From Vitellaria paradoxa (Eukaryota > Streptophyta > Magnoliopsida > Ericales > Sapotaceae), in contig CM034240.1 in assembly GCA_019916065.1 (NCBI GenBank), forward strand, positions 49,934,372 to 49,998,371: 64,000 nt of DNA, in the 5' to 3' direction. Below, piece by piece: positions 23,773-36,078 of this stretch (its first letter is position 1; each line of letters opens with the position of its first letter). The notes under the pieces were generated by a model. That model ran no database searches, was not told the DNA's origin, and worked only from the letters and a program-made list of their open reading frames with translations. Position numbers and translations under genes: made by a program.

Positions 23773-24517
23773 GGTAACATTTTATTAGCCTTTTTTTGTT
23801 TAAATTTTTATTTATTTATTTTTTTTGATAACCAAAAAATAAAGATAAATTTTGACAAATATGTTTTTATTGCTTATTTTTAAAAATCCATAAATATAAA
23901 TTAAAAAAAAAACAATAAATATAAACTAACGTAGGAAAGGAAAGGAAAATAGAGAGTGGGCATATTATATCCAAAACAAACCCGGCTCCCAGGGGACCCA
24001 ACCCAAACTCCCAGCCTACTAAAATATTAATTTGTAATAAATTGTCTTTTTTCATATTATATTTTTTACAATTATGTTATAATTTAATCAACTAATATGA
24101 ATATGAAGTACAAAAATATATATTCCATACTAAAATAAATATTGATAATTTTATTTAGACAAAATAACACTCGTACTAAAAAACAAAAAAATACAACTAT
24201 CCTACTCCTATAGTTTCGGTAAACCTCTTAAAATATTTTTAGTTAAAATTTTATGCTACATTCTTTATTTACAGGAATTTATGTACAAGCGTTTTATTCA
24301 CATATACATTACTTGAATACACTTCGTTAATGACATTTTTTTTTTCAGTTAAAAGGACAAAAAAGTGATATCGGGCCATAATTCAATGCCACTGATCCCG
24401 TGATTAACCCTATCCAAAACCCACACGAACATCTCATCAAACTTCAACAAATCCAGGCATTGATTGATCAGCCAAAATGAGAGGGACAAATGACATACCC
24501 ACTCAACCTTTTTTTTG
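23773..24517. other. Intergenic AT-rich DNA downstream of GluTRBP
   Basis: Contains the probable 3' flank of the minus-strand GluTRBP gene. No gene or repeat family is recognised. Confidence 0.45.
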
Positions 24518-24550
24518 TTTTTTTTTTTTTTTTTTGGGGGGGGGGGGGGG
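24518..24550. repeat. T18-G15 composite homopolymer tract
   Basis: Eighteen T followed directly by fifteen G. On the minus strand this is a C run followed by an A run, the same polarity as the tracts at 23757, 37711, 41050 and 52938. Confidence 0.85.
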
Positions 24551-24675
24551 ACATACTCCTCAAGTTAACAGTTTACCTACCAGGTTATTTCACTTAAAAA
24601 ATCTATAATTCAAACAGAAGATGAAGGCCAAAATTTATCCTTTGTGTCAAAAATACCCAACAGCATAATCAGTAA

Positions 24676-27600
24676 CTAATATCCCCTGCCTGTGATCTTC
24701 TTCAATTGTTTCACCTTTTTAAAATCAGGGGCAAGATAATTCTTTTCCACCTCCCAAGCAAGCTGAGACATACCATTGAAAGATGATTTTACACCCTTCT
24801 CATCAGCCACTTCTCTAGGGAAAGGAATTCGGACCTCAAATATGTCATTTTGGGTGGAGGTGAGACGCATATCAAAGCCTAACCGATCAACCCAAACCAT
24901 TTTTGCTTCTGATACCTACAAAAACAAACAAACAAACAAACATCATCAATAAGACCTCCAAGAGAAACATAGTCCTAATCTTAAGGACAACACCCTTCAT
25001 CAAGTTAGAAGTTTGTCTCTGACCAGATATGTTGAGAAAAAGATGGAAGTAAACAAATACTTAAAAAAAAGAACGCAAATCGAGTTCAAACCAGGAAATC
25101 CAAGTCAATATAGACATTGCAAAAGCGATGAACATCTTCCATGTTGTGTGTGTTAATCTCATCCACAATTCTTTCTGCAAAGTCCCGAAGTGGATCAGGG
25201 TTTGCCCTTTTATAATCCGCGGAGGTGACCCATACACCATCCTGAAATTGTTCACTACCTCTGGTTTAGAAGCTAAATATTATGTTTGAAGTAGCTATCT
25301 CAGTTAAGGCACAACAACAAAAGTCCTGGTCAACCCAACACAAAAGTTGAAACAAAACAACAGCATGTAACAACAGAGAGTAACCTAACACACCTCTGCA
25401 AAATCTTCAATTTGAAGTACCCGTTCAACATCAACCATATACATAAGGTCTTCATTCGCTTCCTCTCCAAACCTCTTTTTCCATATGGAATGAAGCTTCT
25501 GCCAAAAGAAGAAGCTTGAACGGCCAAATGAGAAGTTAAACAGAGTCATCATTTTTTATGAATGCAATAAACAGATAATAGCATGCGAGTTCAATAATAG
25601 TTTATTCAACTTGATAGATTCAAACAGGGATCAAGAATAAATATAAATATATTAAAGAGCAACAAATCCATTCATGCAGAACATTTTTTGGACCATATTA
25701 GTAGGCAATATTATGATGATTGAGAGTATTATGCCACCCACTGTCCTAAACCGTTAAACTCGACTTGAATTAGGACAGCAATGCTGCAGAAAGAAGAACA
25801 TCTAACCACATTAGAAGCATCAATGCCATGTATGGCGCAAGATATTTCTCCATCCAATCCCTCAAAATGAACCCAATAGCAAGAGTGTGGTAATTTTGAG
25901 GAATGGATGACTAAAATACTAGATACAATATCATTGGTTCAAATCCTTATTATCTTATTTGGAACCAGCTTCAATGCTTGGTCCTGTGATATGGAATCCT
26001 GATTATGTCACTATATATGACAATAGCATGTGCCCGGTCTGCTAGATACCTTGTAAACAAATCCTAAATGCTGAAAATTTTACTGCTCCATAAATATGAG
26101 AGGGCACTGCACCTAAATTATTTCACAAGGGTCCTCATGCAATAACAATAAGCATACATTTTTTTTTCCAGCCTTCAGAATGTCAACTTACAATGCTGGG
26201 TTCTTTTTGGTCACTAAAAACTTCATTACTGTTCTTACCAACACTATTCTACTACACTAATTTGCTCAAAGATGAATAATTACCTTCAGAAGCATTCTGT
26301 CATCCGGTTTGTTAAGGCAACCTTGAACGGTGCACTGAGGAGTCCGCAGACCACTCTGTTCCAACTGTTTGAGAACAGATCAGAATCACAATATATCAAC
26401 TTTCCGAATTTCACAAACCACATAATAAACACATTAACACACGCATACATGACAAACCCAACTTCGCCGCCAAAAACTTATCTGAATCTTTCCAAATTTC
26501 ACAAACAACTAATAAACGCAAACCTTTTTACCTTTGCAAAGATACACACACACTCACACACCCACACACACATAAGCCCTCGACTACACCATGAGTGCGC
26601 CCAAAAAAAAAAGAAAGAAAGAACCAAATAATCCTGAAAACTAAACCAAGCTGAGCACTTTGGTTCGGATTGTTTCGATTTTATACTATTTTTGGTTTGG
26701 TTATGAGTTAAAAAGTTAGCAAATTGATATTTTCAGTTCGATTCTTGGGTTAGTAGGTAATTAATCCGAAGCAAAAATAAACCACTCAAAACTAATCCGA
26801 ACCAATCTGAAAATATATAATATTTATAAACTATTATAAAACTAAATAATATTATAATATATAAATATTATATAATCCTAAAGTTTGGATCAAATTGGCT
26901 TAAACCAAAAATAGATCCGATTCAATCCAAAATGGCCTAACCAATAGAACCAATTTAATATTTTCGGTTTGGTTTCCTTCGATTCTAATTTAAAATTAAC
27001 CCGATTTAGTCCAAATAACCGAAAAAAATTGGTTCGGCGTTAGGTTAAATATGAACCCAATTCGAACGGACCCATACACACCTCGTCAAATATATATATA
27101 TATGTATCTGGAAAAAAAAAATTGAAATTTTGTATTAAATTGAAATTAATAGTGACGGGAAGCACCTGGACATGGAGGGTAGACCTCGTATCCACAGAGA
27201 ATGGCCTGCTGGAGGCATTCAAGCACAAAACAGGAGTGCCTTGGGGATCAACAGCGAAACGAACACCAATACCAAGAGGCCAACCATCTTGGGTCAGAGC
27301 GGAAAGAGTGCCCGCAGAGGATAACTCCATGATTGTTCTTGAAACCTCAGCTGGGAATGGTTTGTGATGGTTTGTCGATTCCAAACGAGTGGGCTCTGAA
27401 ACCACCGAAACTGAGCATTTCAGGGGCCGGAACAAGGATTTCCGATGGGGGTAAGATTGAGTCCTGTAAGTTGTGTTGGAGAGAGGAAGTGATGGTTTGG
27501 AGAAGCGGGCAGTGGGGAGAATTGAAGGGGGAAGGTGGGTTGTGAGCGATTGAGCTTGTGGAAACATTGGGTTTTCAAAGATTTCTTGTGTCGCCGACAA
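24676..27600 (-). CDS. GLUTRBP: Glutamyl-tRNA reductase-binding protein, chloroplast
   Basis: Five exons on the minus strand: 27600-27166, 26364-26284, 25498-25394, 25241-25092 and 24915-24676, all with GT-AG borders and phases that join without a stop (336 residues). The Ser/Thr/Pro-rich first 60 residues look like a transit peptide. Then comes the pyridoxamine-phosphate-oxidase-like split-barrel fold (AEVSRTIMELSSAGTLSALT, GWPLGIGVRFAVD) and the conserved C-terminus (IPFPREVADEKG, SSFNGMSQLAWEVEK). In Arabidopsis the homologue (At3g21200, also called PGR7) binds glutamyl-tRNA reductase at thylakoids and tunes tetrapyrrole synthesis. I use the first ATG at 27600; the next in-frame ATG is at 27567. 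A SINE ends up only 38 bp upstream of the start. The first intron is about 0.8 kb and AT-rich. Confidence 0.92.
26640..27060. repeat. Degenerate GGTTCGGTTTGG-type repeat in GluTRBP intron 1
   Basis: Multiple diverged copies of short words such as TTGGTTCGGAT, TTTGGTTTGG and, on the other strand, AATCCGAACCAAT and CCAAATAACCGAA fill the block, partly as inverted copies. The composition differs from the rest of the intron. No open frame. The origin is unknown. Confidence 0.5.
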
Positions 27601-27622
27601 TTACCCAGACAAAGACAGCCAG

Positions 27623-27637
27623 AGGTAGGTGTACAGA
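27623..27637. repeat. Left target-site duplication of SINE copy 1
   Basis: AGGTAGGTGTACAGA, repeated with one mismatch at 27746-27760 directly after the A tail. Confidence 0.85.
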
Positions 27638-27745
27638 GAGGAGTGTGGTGTTTGGCTCGGGTGGTTGAACTTCCTTGCCACTCACTCACGGCCCGGTTCA
27701 AACCTAGGCTCCCCCTCTCCCCGCTTAATTATAAAAAAAAAAAAA
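27638..27745 (+). mobile_element. tRNA-derived SINE upstream of GluTRBP
   Basis: About 108 bp with an A-box-like TGGCTCGGGTGG (near 27652), a B-box-like GGTTCAAACCT (near 27694) and an A tail of about 14 bases. Fifteen-base flanking duplications differ at one position. The 3' part (GGCTCCCCCTCTCCCC then TTATA and A tail) matches the reverse complement of the block at 42203-42310, so both belong to one family. It lies antisense to GluTRBP, in its probable leader or core promoter. Confidence 0.85.
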
Positions 27746-27757
27746 AGGTGGGTGTAC

Positions 27758-27761
<4 letters not shown>

Positions 27762-27792
<31 letters not shown>
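27762..27792. repeat. (GA)n microsatellite
   Basis: About 15 GA units just outside the SINE duplication. It could be part of the GluTRBP promoter. Confidence 0.9.
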
Positions 27793-27794
<2 letters not shown>

Positions 27795-28560
27795 AAAGGA
27801 TGGTTTGATTCTGCAAAAGACGTTGAAGTGATGATAAATAATTATTGAAAAATTTACAAGTTAAATTTTTTTTTTTAATTTTTTAGAGTTCTTTAAAAAA
27901 TTTGGAGACTTGTACTTTTAAATTTTTTTAACTAGGATATTTTTTGTCTTTTAATTTTTTAATTAAAAATTTTATTTTTTTAATTTAAAAGGTTTTTAAG
28001 CATATTATTTATTTTTAGAAAAAATTAAAAATTAAACTATTTAGATATAAAAAACTTTAAAATAAAAAAGAAAATTAAATTTTTGGGTAAAAGTATCACC
28101 CAAAAAAAAAAAAAAAAAAAACTACATAAAAAAAAACTTTACAAAAACTTGACTTCAAATTTTAGTTAAAAAATCAAAAAACAACACAAAAACAAAGAGT
28201 TACCCGTGACCAGAAACAAAGCCATGAAATTTCCTAAACAACAAATTTTGGAAAGCAATCGGCTCTACATTTTATCAACAATAAATTTATAAATTAAGAA
28301 AAAAAAAAAACTTAAAATAAAAGAAATGTTATTTACTCATTAGTAATTCTGTACACTCACGTCTGTACATGAAGTTCACCAAAATCACAAGGGAAATAAA
28401 AGAATATATCAAAATCATAATAATATTTTTACAATTAAAGTTTATTATTATAAATATTTTATTTAAAGAAATAAATTTTATGTCTTTGACAATATAAATA
28501 AATATTGATATCACAATTATTGATCTCTGTGATAATGGACCAATTTAGCCAAAATTGAAG
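27793..28560. other. AT-rich spacer between GluTRBP and the unknown plastid gene
   Basis: Divided between the GluTRBP upstream region and the downstream flank of the next minus-strand gene. A-rich runs occur at 28101-28120 and 28562-28580. No gene seen. Confidence 0.5.
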
Positions 28561-28769
28561 TTAAAAAAAAAAAAAAAAAAAGTATCAGCTTCCACCCATC
28601 CTGAGGAAAACCCTGTAAGAGTTAGTTAAATTACCACTCAGAGACCATTTACAGAAATTCTTACAGTAAGTTGCATCAAGATCACACAAAACTTTTGACA
28701 TGGATAGGCTTTCTTGTTCACTAACTCCAAACCAACTAGAAACTAAGAGGGAAACAAAATCTGTTTCAT

Positions 28770-31700
28770 TCACTCGGTTTCACCAGAAGGTGCATAATCT
28801 TTCACCATTAAGATCTCACCACATAACTTTTGAGGTAGTTTTTCCAATTCTTCTCCTTCTTGCCAGGCTTGCCCTACCAAAACTCCTGGTCCCAGATGGC
28901 GAACATATATGACAACTTGATCGTTGAATGGCCACGGATGTCTAGCTGTGCAAATGTAAAGAATTACTATAACTTACGCACAATGGTCCAAATATAAAGA
29001 TCTCACTTCAATACAATTAACTCTTCCACACCCAAAAAAAAAAAAATCAGTGCTTTCACAGGCCAAAAACATTAGTAACTGCCACCACAGCCATGATTAG
29101 AATGGCAAAAGAAAACACTTATGACCAATCCCAACTCCACTCTACCCCTACTAGGATGGGTTCTTGGAAGGTTCAATCCGAGTGGGTGAGTCCTAGGGGT
29201 GAGAAGGAACCCAGGAGGGGTCAGGATCAGAACCAGGGTAGGAACAGAGCAAAACTTGCCCCATCCAGGAATAATTATGCTTAATATCTCAAACTCTCAA
29301 GTTTCAATTTTATCGAAGGGCAACCAAATGTACAAGACACCTTTGTTGCGGGGACGGGGAGTTAGATGTACACAATTTCAACCCTAATTGCAAAGAAGTT
29401 GTTTTCGGGGTTTAAACCCGTGACACCCAGGTCATAATGGAACAACTTTATCGTTGTTCCAAGGAAACTCTTTTTCAAGTCTCAGTTCTATTGATATCCT
29501 ATAAATATCGTTATTATGGAAACAATGAAGAACCAGGGTTTTGACAGATACATGCACTCGCCATCTTGCTAACCTGGTTTTGGGAAACCTGGAGGACACT
29601 CAGGGATGTCGAACAATCCATCTCCAAATTCATATGCTAAATCACAAGGCTGCTCCGTTGCCATCACTTCGTTAAGCTGTCTCTCCGCAAAATACAGTGG
29701 CCAGATGGAATTCACAAATTTAGAAATAACCGATCCACCTGACATGTTCCAAGTGTTTGTTACAAAGTGCAGAAACAACCCATAAAATACGTCATAACCA
29801 AATAGTGGAAAATCTGGAAAAGGAAAATCTTCTACCATATAGGAAATCCGGAGGAGTAAAAACCTTAAAACAAACAATGAATATATGTGCCTGATGGCAT
29901 CATTGTTGGTTAAAATATGAATGATCTGTTCAGCTATTAAATCATCACAAATGGTGAACATTAGAAGAGAACAAAAGCCGAAGATAGTATTCCATTTCGT
30001 ATAGAAGTAATAAAAATTCTATTGAAAGACATAGAAGACCTATTAGCTGCCTTATGCATATGTGATCCACATGACAGACCAAGCCTAATCTCAAGTGCTA
30101 AGAAAGCAGAAGTACTAGCAGTATTGAACTATATATTTTGGTTTTTATCCTCAAAAATGTCTCAAACTCTAGTAACTAACTATCATGCTTGGTGCATGGA
30201 TAAGTAGGGAAGTAAACATAAGATGCCCCTAAATGATATGACATTTAGATCTACTGCTAGTTCACTCAAGTTGGACGATGAAAATAATGGGAAAATGGAT
30301 ATATATATTTTACTAACCCGAAGGTGCAGCTCAAGTGGTTGGTGACATGAGATTAAGTGCCAAGGAACTAGCGACAATCTTAGTAGTTCTCAAGATCAGC
30401 ACAACACCACCCAAAAAAAAAAAAAAAACTCAATTAAAATGGTTTAGCCATGTACAAAGAAAGTAAGATTTTGTTAAAGGTGGTAGCAAAATAAGAGGAA
30501 ACACAGAGCTAGGTCAAAAAGGCTGAGACCAAAAATTTTACATTGGAACCTAGGTGTGCTTGCTATGTGCACAGCAGCACAGCCACAGTAGAATGAGAAG
30601 CTTCCTGGAACAGTGGCCTATAACAGAGTCAGACCGAACAAGTTCTCCTAGTCTAAAAGCAGAACAGGAACCTTGGCCTGATCTGTACCCCACTCTCTCC
30701 CCAAAAGGAGGAAAAAAAAAAATGAAACTGCATCCAGCAACAAAATATGCAAAATTTTTAAATCTCAAATTCTTTTTTGCAGTAAAATCAAGGGAATGGA
30801 ACAGAGATTGAAGCCTGATGGTTTGTGTATCAAAAGATATCAGGTATAAAGAGAGGCTTACCAAGAAGCAAATGAGAAGAAGCCAAATTCTCAAACACAA
30901 GTTTGAGATAAAACAAAAATTATGGAAATTGAAGCACTTGATGACATGACACCCCCCCCCCGGGGGGGGGGGGGGATGGCTTTAATTGTAGAAGCCTTTT
31001 TTTGATCTTTGAAATTACCTTTGTGCCTACAACAATCTCCATTTAAATTTTTCAATCCGAATGTGATATGCATTTGGGTATGGACCATACATGAGGCCAA
31101 TGTAGGTACCAAGGGTGACACAATCACAAAATACGGTGACTACTACTATAGTCTCCTAGATAAAAATATAAAATAAATAAATATTAGTACCAAGTACATC
31201 TAAAATAAGAATATTAGTACAATGAAATAATTACATTCAATATCAAGTATTCAATATTTAATTGCCGATGTTGTCCAAATGCTTAACTTCACTTTTAGTA
31301 TCAAACTTCATCTTGATGTACTATGAATTATTTCAATTATTAAAATAGTTAATCGCTTGAAAGAACATTTCTTTCTCAAGGTAGCTCAAAATATCACAAT
31401 AGAGCTTAAACTGCAATTGATAGTAGGAATACAACCCAGTGTCGGAGTTACAGCTAGGCTCAAACTAATTTACAAATGCAGTAACAAAAATTTGCACCAT
31501 CCTCTGTAACAACTTTTATTCTCTTCTATATTTTCTAAGTACCCCCCATGACCATGAATGTTCTTAATTTCAGAAGCTGATTAGAAATGAGCATTTCATG
31601 CAAAAGGGAGGCTGCAGAGAAAAATATAAATTTGAATAGAAAGAAAAAACTAACCAATTAATCGTCCATATACCATTCCATTCTTGCAACGAAATAGAGC

Positions 31701-34230
31701 CTGACACATGCCAAAAAATAATAAGAAAAAGGATGGCCCCAGATTTATTGTTCAATAAGGTTGAAAGAAAAGAAAAAATAGAATTGAAATGAAATGAAAT
31801 GAACAAAAAGATAGAATCTATTGCTCAATAAAGTTGTGTTTTTAATCTCAAAGAGAGAGAGAGAGAGAGAGAGAGTTAGTTCTACCTTCTTGAAGAAATT
31901 TATCCATCCAATAGGCATCGGCCCTGGTTTACATAGTTCAAATGTCATAAAATTTCCAGAACAATCAAAGAAAGGTATCAAAGAAAGGACTACAAATACT
32001 TCTATCCCTATTCTAGAAAATACTTCTACCCCAACTCTCTAAGTCTTTAAATCAGTACAAGTAATTCAGAACTAATAGTATATGCTCATCAGATACAAGT
32101 TGCATACAAGATGAAGAAAATGATCAGTTACATGAAGCGTGCATATCAAGCATGATTTGAGATAAGAATGAGTAAATTCTATGTTAATGCAATAAATTTT
32201 ATAGGCCAACTGGTCCCTTTATTTTACTCTTCTTCCATAACCTTGATGAATACAAATTTCGAACACCTTCTCCAGCATGGAAACTACAAGGAGACATTTG
32301 GCCAGCGCCATAAAATTTAAAACAGAATCAGCTATATGTCAAGTCATTCATAAATGCCCAAATATATCAACACCAGATTGTATGATGGCCAGGTCATAAT
32401 TGTCAAAAACAACCTTTCGATAGTGAATCCCACTTCTGGCCGTTTCTTCTAGGGTCACTTTCGTGAAGCTTGTTGCAAATTCAAAACAAATAAGTTTTAA
32501 CACTTATCAATGAAATGGGGATATTGACCTTAGGTCTTACAACACTCATGTCACCTTGATATTGGAAGCTCTCACCAATAATACCAATAACTTGAACCAC
32601 ACTCTTAAGGCTCATTAAACATTCCATGTCGTTTACTTTATTTTTTTCCTGCTATATTTTAAAATTGTTTTATTTTGATAGAAAATTTTCCAATCTGAAG
32701 CCCCTTCCAAATTTCAACAACTATTTCTCTTCCTTGATCCGAAACATAGGTTTCTTTCTTGTTAATGATAAACAGTTTGTGCAGTTTTACAGGTTCTTAC
32801 TAAGTTTAATACAGAAATCATTTAAAATCATTATCATAGTGAATGATGGGTGAGCTCATGCGGAAATAAGTATTGCCAGAGAAAAAAATTAAAAATCCAG
32901 TGAAAGTATTTATTTATTTTTTTTCTGCCCAAGATTTATCCCTTCTATAAAGTAGTCCAAATCCCAATCTAGCATGGACACACATGTTTCCAATCAAACT
33001 TAGCTTAGGTAGTGAATTAGTAAAAAGTGCAGAGTTTCAATGAATCACCTCCACTAGTTCGGCAGTTCCAAAATTCCAGCGAAGGTACAACATCTCCATT
33101 AGAGAGCAAGCTAGATGCACTTTGCTTCAATAACTTAGGATCCTCATATCGTGTACCAGCAATCTGCCAAGCCCTCGATATAAGCCTGCATCAATGACAG
33201 AAGATAAGTTCATAATTAAATAAATAAATAGTTACAAGTGCTAAAACCACTCTTCGGTATCAAACTTCTAGAATAAACAAAACACACAACTTTTTCTCCT
33301 CATTTTTCCTTTTATTATTTATTTTTTTTCTGTTGGTTGGGGGGCTTGTTTCTAGAACAACAGGTAGGTTCATTGGAGTATAAATCGCAAATTTGGGACA
33401 GAATTGAACAACTACGTCAGAAAATAGGAAATTGACACAGCTAGTATACATAAACTAGAAAATGCTAAAGTGAGACAGAACCTGGGTTTTAGCAACCGCA
33501 GCAACCTATGACGCCTTTCCTCTGGAATATCTTCGATTTTTTTCCTGAAGAGAAAAACAAAATTCAAAGGAGGAAACCAAATACCGATTCAGTTAAGATT
33601 AAAAAAAAAAATTAAATTGCCTTAATATGTAGGAGCAATTCGAGCAATCATAAAGAATCATACATTCTAAACAACGAAGTAAGCACTGAAATAAAATTAA
33701 ATCGACGTGATAAAATAATAATAATAATACTAATAAGATAGAGAGAGAAGAACCAAAGGTAAGCAGCGGGACTGAAAGAAGCTGGGTCCAAAGGAACGAG
33801 CTCTTTGGGAGGATCAAGAAATGTGACTACGTCTTGCTCATCCAAATACAATCTCTTCCCACCGGGCAACACTTCGTAGGGTTTATCGTCCCACGCCGAT
33901 GGCGAAGACAGCGAAGCCGTCGCAGTCTTCCTCTTCGGAGTCTTCCGTACGTCAGTTGCTCCAGAAATTGAGGGCAAGAACTGCCGCCCGTACAAACCCA
34001 GACCTGCAATCAATATATATATATATATAAATAGATACACACACACACATATATACATAAATGAGCAAAAGAGATGAATTAAGAAATTTGATTCGGGTCG
34101 AAGGAGAGGTGTGGTTCATCTTACCATTGAAGTTTCTGAACCCTAGTTGCGACCGTTGAATCGGGGAGCTAATCTGGCGGGAAAATTGAGAAGGGAACGT
34201 TAATGGGCAGTTGGAGGTCGTGGTTGCCAT
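28770..34230 (-). CDS. Conserved plant protein of unknown function, plastid-type
   Basis: Eight exons on the minus strand: 34230-34125, 34003-33754, 33544-33482, 33185-33049, 31923-31886, 31700-31655, 29738-29574 and 28945-28770, in phase throughout (326 residues). The Ser/Thr-rich N-terminus suggests a plastid transit peptide. Conserved blocks include GGKRLYLDEQDVVTFLDPPK (residues about 80-100), EERRHRLLRLLKP, SLEFWNCRTSG, WINFFKK, TEQPCDLAYEFGDGL and HPWPFNDQVVIYVRHLGPGV near the end. I believe it matches the Arabidopsis protein At1g16080, a stromal protein without assigned function, but that is from memory. Exons 5 and 6 are very short (38 and 46 bp). Intron 6 is 1.9 kb and intron 7 holds a SINE. 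The structure looks intact and functional. Confidence 0.88.
29311..29462 (-). mobile_element. Au-like SINE in intron 7 of the unknown plastid gene
   Basis: The minus strand reads like the plant Au SINE: GGAACAACGATAAAGTTG at the 5' end, then GACCTGGGTGTCACGGG with a B-box-like GGGTTTAAACCC (near 29410). TTGCAATTAGGGTT and GTGTACATC follow, with GGTTGCCCTTC at the 3' end. Order and spacing fit the family. No clear target duplication was found, so it is probably old. It is in the same orientation as the host gene. Confidence 0.75.
30952..30975. repeat. C10-G14 palindromic homopolymer
   Basis: Ten C followed directly by fourteen G inside intron 6. It is self-complementary, so it can fold back, and is hard to sequence correctly. 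Confidence 0.8.
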
Positions 34231-35224
34231 CAACTTTTTTTTTTTTTTTTTTTTCCCCCTCAAAATATGGTGGGACTGAAGAGATTGAAATTTTGGGACA
34301 GCTCGAAGCCTACCCTCATCCTAAAAACCTCCTCTTCTCTTCTTCTTGCTCCGTTGTTAAAACATGGTTTATGCATTATTATTAAATGTAAATTTAATCA
34401 CGCAAAATTATTTATTATTTTAAATATAAGATCAAAAGTAAAAATGAGTTTTAATTTTTAAGTTAGACAAATAGTTTGGGAAGCCACCTTTTTTTTTTGG
34501 TAGTTTTTCTATTTTTTATTTATTTTTATCTGTAAATTTTGTTAAAAAAATCAAAAACTCTCAAAATAAAAAAAATAATGTTTTTAATAAAAATAGAAAA
34601 AAAGGAAAAAAAAAAACCACCTCGAATAAGAAGTTTGGCCTTCCAAACTAATTATGACAATTTTTGTTTTTATTACGAAAGAACATATTTTCTTTTGTTT
34701 TAAATCTCTTTAAATTAAAAATTTTAGGGCTCATGAGACTTCCTCGATGTTTTTATAATTATATCAAATATATATATATATATATATATATATTTGTATA
34801 TATATTTTTATGTATTAAGGATTCATTTAGAGTAACAAAATTTTACAAAATTTTGTAAAGTGTACGAATTTCAAAAATGTAATATGTACAAATTTATGTT
34901 AATTTTTACCGTTCTAAACATCCCATACTTCTATAATTTTATTGAATGAATAAAAATAGGTTCGAGGCTTTTAAGAATTTAATGGTTAAACAACAAACCC
35001 AGACCCATCTCAACCTGTTAAAACCCGTTTAAATAAATTCTAAATCCGCCGTATTAGCTGCTCTTGCACGCTGTTTAAGGTCTGGTTTGCCAACCATTAG
35101 CTAGCTCTTTTGACGTTTTAGCTTCTTTTCTTTTTTTTTTTTTAGTTTTAAATGATTTTTTAATTAAAATTTTATAAGTTTAGAGCCTAAAAAACTAACC
35201 AAAAAAAAATACCAAAAGTTATAT
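34231..35224. other. Upstream region of the unknown plastid gene
   Basis: A T run at 34232-34252 sits 2 bp from the start codon. A TA run lies at 34769-34793. AT-rich with no gene seen. The promoter of the minus-strand gene should be in the first few hundred bases. Confidence 0.5.
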
Positions 35225-35225
35225 T

Positions 35226-35363
35226 GGGTGAGTTTGGTTTGCAAACAAACTCCAAAAATTTCCATAAATCTCTATTAACTTTATATCACATCAACTTTTT
35301 TCTTTCACTGCACGTATTACGAACTCTCAATTTATCTCATTTTATCTTACTCCAAACTCACCC
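35226..35363. repeat. MITE-like repeat, family A copy 3 (best-preserved)
   Basis: 138 bp with perfect 12-bp terminal inverted repeats GGGTGAGTTTGG/CCAAACTCACCC and a direct ATT on each side (35223-35225, 35364-35366). The interior (CTCTATTAACTTTATATCAC, CACTGCACGTATTACGAA, ATTTATCTCATTTTATCTTA) matches copies at 3327 and, inverted, 1595. Confidence 0.75.
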
Positions 35364-35376
35364 ATTTTACAACTTT

Positions 35377-35584
35377 TGGTGCGTTTGGTAAAATCATAAT
35401 TTTTCTTACTTTTTTTATTTACTACAGTAAAAAATTTACCAAACACCTAAAAATTGTAAAAAAATGTTAAAAAATACACTTTATTTCATCAAATATACAA
35501 AAAATGTAACTAAAAAAATACATAAAAAACTATAAAAAAATTTTACTTTTTTTCTTATTTTTGAACCTCCAAACGGTCTCTTAA
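35377..35584. repeat. MITE-like repeat, family C copy 1
   Basis: Runs from TTTGGTGCGTTTGGTAAAATC to GAACCTCCAAACGGTCTC, with imperfect inverted ends and an internal ACAGTAAAAAATTTACCAAACAC that recurs in the blocks at 36789 and 44070. Non-coding. Confidence 0.5.
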
Positions 35585-36018
35585 TAAAATTTAGGCATTT
35601 TATTTACATTCATCAAAAAATTATAATAAAAAAAATCTTCTAAATGGAAAATTTCACGCGCAAGTGAGAAAGTTGACTTTTTTTTTTTTTAACTACACAA
35701 ACACCACTGCAAACTTTGACATAGACGATCGACTAAGGGAAAAAAAAAAAGAGACCGTCGACCGCTGGTGGCAAGACATCCGAGAAAAATTAAAAGAAGT
35801 TATTTATTTGTTTGCTCCTTTAATCTACAAACGGGTAGGTGAATGTGAAAAAGCTTTGCTTCCCACACCTAGAAGAAACTCGAGAAGAAATCCAGAGCCA
35901 ACATCGCATTCGTGACTGTATTAATGAAGTCCTCTGTGGCAGTTGTGTCTGGTTTGTAGTTGGTTATGCCATCAGAAGTCTTTTACACAATTTGATTTCA
36001 GAATGATGTAACGACAGA

Positions 36019-36023
<5 letters not shown>

Positions 36024-36073
<50 letters not shown>
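36024..36073. repeat. (AT)25 microsatellite
   Basis: About 25 uninterrupted AT units, the longest dinucleotide run in the window. Confidence 0.9.

Positions 36074-36078
<5 letters not shown>

Noticed and set aside
35664..35915. Lys/Arg-rich 83-codon frame
   Set aside because: Begins in a T run and shows no homology that I recognise.
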